From: Apoderus coryli
Lineage: Eukaryota; Arthropoda; Insecta; Coleoptera; Attelabidae
DNA: 64,000 nucleotides
NCBI GenBank assembly: GCA_911728435.2
Contig: OU452213.1
Span: 6,799,834 to 6,863,833 of the forward strand
Reading direction: 5' to 3'
Shown: one piece after another, positions 61,341-64,000 of the stretch
Layout: each line of letters opens with the position of its first letter
Position numbering within the stretch: the stretch's first letter is position 1
Translations under genes and position numbers: made by a program
Notes under the pieces: generated by a model
Seen by the model: only the letters and a program-made list of their open reading frames with translations
Told to the model about the DNA's origin: nothing
Database searches by the model: none

Positions 61341-62600
61341 TTTTTTAAAAACTACTTATTTATGTATAAAATAACCAAAAACAAGTATTTCCGGTGAAAT
61401 TAAAAAAAAAATTTTTTCATGAAACTAATAGTCTCCATATGATATGGAGAGCTAAAAATATTACCACGAAACAATAAATAAATCCAATTTCCACTTCCCA
61501 ACAATCCCCCGTACCTATATGCAGATATTATAGACCATTTTTGAATAGAACAAAATAATATAGCATCGACCTTTTGCGCACATTTAGCGATATGCCTTGG
61601 ATCAATATTATAAACGAGCTACCACCATTGGCCAACCAAAATCAATGTGGTGTTGTGGGGGCATCCGATGATATCGATTTTCAACCCCAGACTGTTAAAC
61701 ACAACTAACAACTACCCGTACCAGTAAATACAAAAATATTTTACTCAAGTTGTTGTGGTAGACACTAATCGCAAATTGCAGTTTTTAATATATTTTTATT
61801 ATTGTTGTGTGATTCTATAGTGTTATTGGTGTTATTAGGGTGTTTTGTTAATTAATTTTTGGTAAGCATTTGTTCTTAATTGTTATTGTTGTTGTAGATA
61901 TAATTAATTAGCCAATTATTCCATATCTGTATATCGATTTTAGTAAAAATCTATATACCTGTGGTTTTTATACTTACAGTTAGGTTATGTTAGGAAAATA
62001 TCATTTTTTGTTTGTAGTTAATTTTAACATATTATTATCCTTTTCTTCTAATTTTAATAATTATTTTTATTAGGTATTGTTTACAATACTAATTATAGGA
62101 TTTATTTTTTTGTATTTATTTTATAGTTTAATAGTTTTGTTTCTTATTATTATTATTATCACGTGTAAAAATAATAATTTAAAACACAACAGGCAAAAGT
62201 ACAACAAAAATTTGAAATAGTATACAGTTTAGTCAATAGGGAATAGTCAATAGGGAGACCATTGTTTATTTTAAATGGAACACTCTATATTTGAGGCACG
62301 AACCGTCTCAGGGGCAGCAGTTTATCTGCATATTATGTATTACATTTCTCGAACTGCATTCATAATTAGTGAAAAATAAAAAAGTTATACCTAGCCTTCT
62401 CAAAGACCTTTTCTTGTTAAAATAATTTAGGTACAGAGAGTGCCCATCATAAAACCCGAGAATGCCTACCATAAATAATGTAAAAGTACCGGGTTTCATA
62501 TATTCTGAAAGCAGGTAATTTCGAGGTCTTTGATTTCATTGGAAGTATTATCACTTGTGTTTGGCTTGCAATAATTTGAACTCAAATTTATTAAGTTCGA
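61341..62600. other. Intergenic or intronic sequence of the receptor locus
   Basis: Mostly AT-rich. A 47-codon plus-strand frame (about 61559-61702) has balanced composition and sits after a possible acceptor, but is not recognised. A repeat terminus GAACACTCTATATTTG is near 62278. Nothing else is supported. Confidence 0.35.
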
Positions 62601-63260
62601 CCCTGTAGCACATTTGCTAAATCGTTTTCTAAGAATGTCATCAAATCTTTCTCGAATAGACAGACAGAGAGAGACCTTCTTAGTGCGTAAAACCGTTGAT
62701 TGAAATATTTAATAAGATTCGGAACGCTGGTCTCTTTTTCGTGCTTTGCTGAACTGCACTAGCGCATCTGTGAACGGGCAAACTAAGTTCTTATTCAAGA
62801 TACCTGACTGACACAACTGTATCGATCGATCTACGACACTGAAAGTTGGATATTGCGGTACAATAGCAACATATGGCATAGCGGCGTTCTACCCCTTTCG
62901 TTCATTTCGTTAATGAGACGTTGCCGTGAGTAGATTTTTTTCTTTTATTCTCTAGATTCGTTGACTGAAATATTTTCTTTTAATAAATGACATAATATAA
63001 CATATAAGATCCCTAATATATTTAATATACAATTTCATGCTTATTTTATAAACGATATGATATTTAATAATATACAAGCGTTTTAAAAGAAATAAATGAC
63101 TAGGGAAGTAGGGTTCAAGTCATAAAAAATGTTTACTAACATTTATCGTTGATGGATTGATTGATTGCAGTTCCGAACGATTCTGGAACTAATTTATTAT
63201 TTGGTCGGTGAAATCGTTGATTGAAATATTTAATTTCAGTCAACGGTGAAATGCAGAAAT
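62600..63260. repeat. Repeat with recurring CGTTGATTGAAATATTTAAT
   Basis: CCGTTGATTGAAATATTTAA at about 62692, CGTTGACTGAAATATTTTCT near 62958 and CGTTGATTGAAATATTTAAT near 63213. The last is followed directly by its complement, TTTCAGTCAACG. Another GACAGACAGAGAGAG tract lies at 62659. Probably remnants of an inserted element; upstream of the THAP exon. Confidence 0.55.
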
Positions 63261-63549
63261 ATATTTACTACGCCTGCGCGGAGTAACTTATTATAAAGCT
63301 AAAGCTTATTATTATAAAATATTATTTATTTTGTGCGAGGAAGATTTGGAGATTCGGGTATTGAGAGATTTGATGGTGGGGGAGTAGCAATGTCATGAGA
63401 CCCTTTTACTGCGTTGGGTATTTGGAGATTCGGTCCTAAGAGTCTTAAAACTTCGAAAAGCATACACTACTAAACACTTTATTATTTAAGGTTAGTAAAG
63501 GTTTATTAGGTTATTTTTGTTGTTTTTTAGTATTTTTCTAAAAGTGATA

Positions 63550-63847
63550 ATGGATTTTGCCACCAAATATAAATGTGTATATTTTGACTGTGGAAATACC
63601 GCAAACAACGAAGTGTCGCTTTTTCGATTTCCCCTGAAGGATCCAATGAGAACCCGCAAATGGTTGGAAAATTGCGGCAATTTATTTTTGCTTCAATTTA
63701 TCGATCAACTTGACGAACTTGAGGGATATAAAGTATGCGAGAAACATTTTGACTCCAATGCGTTTACGGACAAGAATTACAGAACCAGACTACTGAAAAG
63801 TGCTATTCCCCTACCACACCATCAAGTCTCGCATAAAATACATGAAG
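63550..63847 (+). CDS. First exon of a THAP zinc-finger protein (3' partial)
   Basis: ATG at 63550, donor G|GTAAGT at 63848, 99 codons and one base. The THAP domain is complete: C9 and C14 (CVYFDC), FRFPLKDPMRTRKWLENC with its invariant Trp near residue 38, C63 and H66 (VCEKHF), and a SAIPLP end in place of the usual AVPTIF-like box. The domain binds zinc and specific DNA. It is found in host transcription factors and in P-element transposases, so the downstream exons, outside the window, decide which this is. Confidence 0.88.
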
Positions 63848-64000
63848 GTAAGTCTGCCAATATTGAAGTTATTCTTGATAGGTTACATACATAAATACTG
63901 TCATGTTGGTATTTACCACTTGAGTTCATTTCTGGGATTTCCATATATTTTTTTATACCTACACTATATTACTTTACTTACATGTTTTTACCTAATAGTT

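Noticed and set aside
61559..61702. 47-codon plus-strand frame with balanced composition (PWINIINELPPLANQ)
   Set aside because: Possible acceptor before it, but no homology and no start. The opposite strand shares a GGCCAATGGTGG phrase resembling local repeats. Left as unexplained.

Overview
Eukaryotic nuclear DNA, almost certainly from an insect. It is AT-rich, every gene is split by GT-AG introns, the proteins are animal housekeeping proteins, and one gene is a methuselah-like receptor, a GPCR family typical of arthropods. The order cannot be fixed from the sequence alone. Roughly 40 percent of the window is tandem or inverted repeat.

Layout: (1) 397-13351, plus strand: most of a TBC1D30-type RabGAP, with an enormous repeated C-terminal tail and two repeat-filled introns, one of which also holds a truncated LINE. 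(2) 13.4-16.3 kb: 3' region plus a 320-bp tandem repeat. (3) 16315-23520, minus: a complete glycine dehydrogenase (GLDC, 987 aa, 11 exons), with a TIR element and a second, inverted 320-bp array in its introns. (4) 24528-25799, plus: complete TMEM65, divergent from GLDC. (5) 27126-29819: a non-coding transposon with about 315-bp inverted termini, an 8-bp target duplication and an internal CCTACCTAA-type satellite. (6) 30450-47870, plus: a complete mitochondrial-type glycerol-3-phosphate acyltransferase (859 aa, 11 exons). Two of its introns are swollen by about 5 kb of a 193-bp satellite and 6.2 kb of a 171-bp satellite with higher-order structure. (7) 48026-49007, minus: complete PLPBP/YggS. 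(8) 49.2-51.1 kb: a cluster of fold-back elements. (9) 51868-60031, minus: the last three exons of a methuselah-like GPCR, with a broken Crypton recombinase in one intron. (10) 60-63.3 kb: AT-rich repeats and a retroelement-like tail. (11) 63550-63847, plus: the first exon of a THAP-domain gene that continues past the window.

The genes do not form a pathway. GLDC is PLP-dependent and PLPBP manages PLP supply, but their proximity is probably coincidental. All exon chains were assembled by eye from reading frame and splice consensus. The complete chains (GLDC, TMEM65, GPAT, PLPBP) close exactly in frame, and the partial TBC1D30 and receptor chains stay in phase across every junction read. The most distinctive property of the region is that nearly every large intron carries its own tandem-repeat family.
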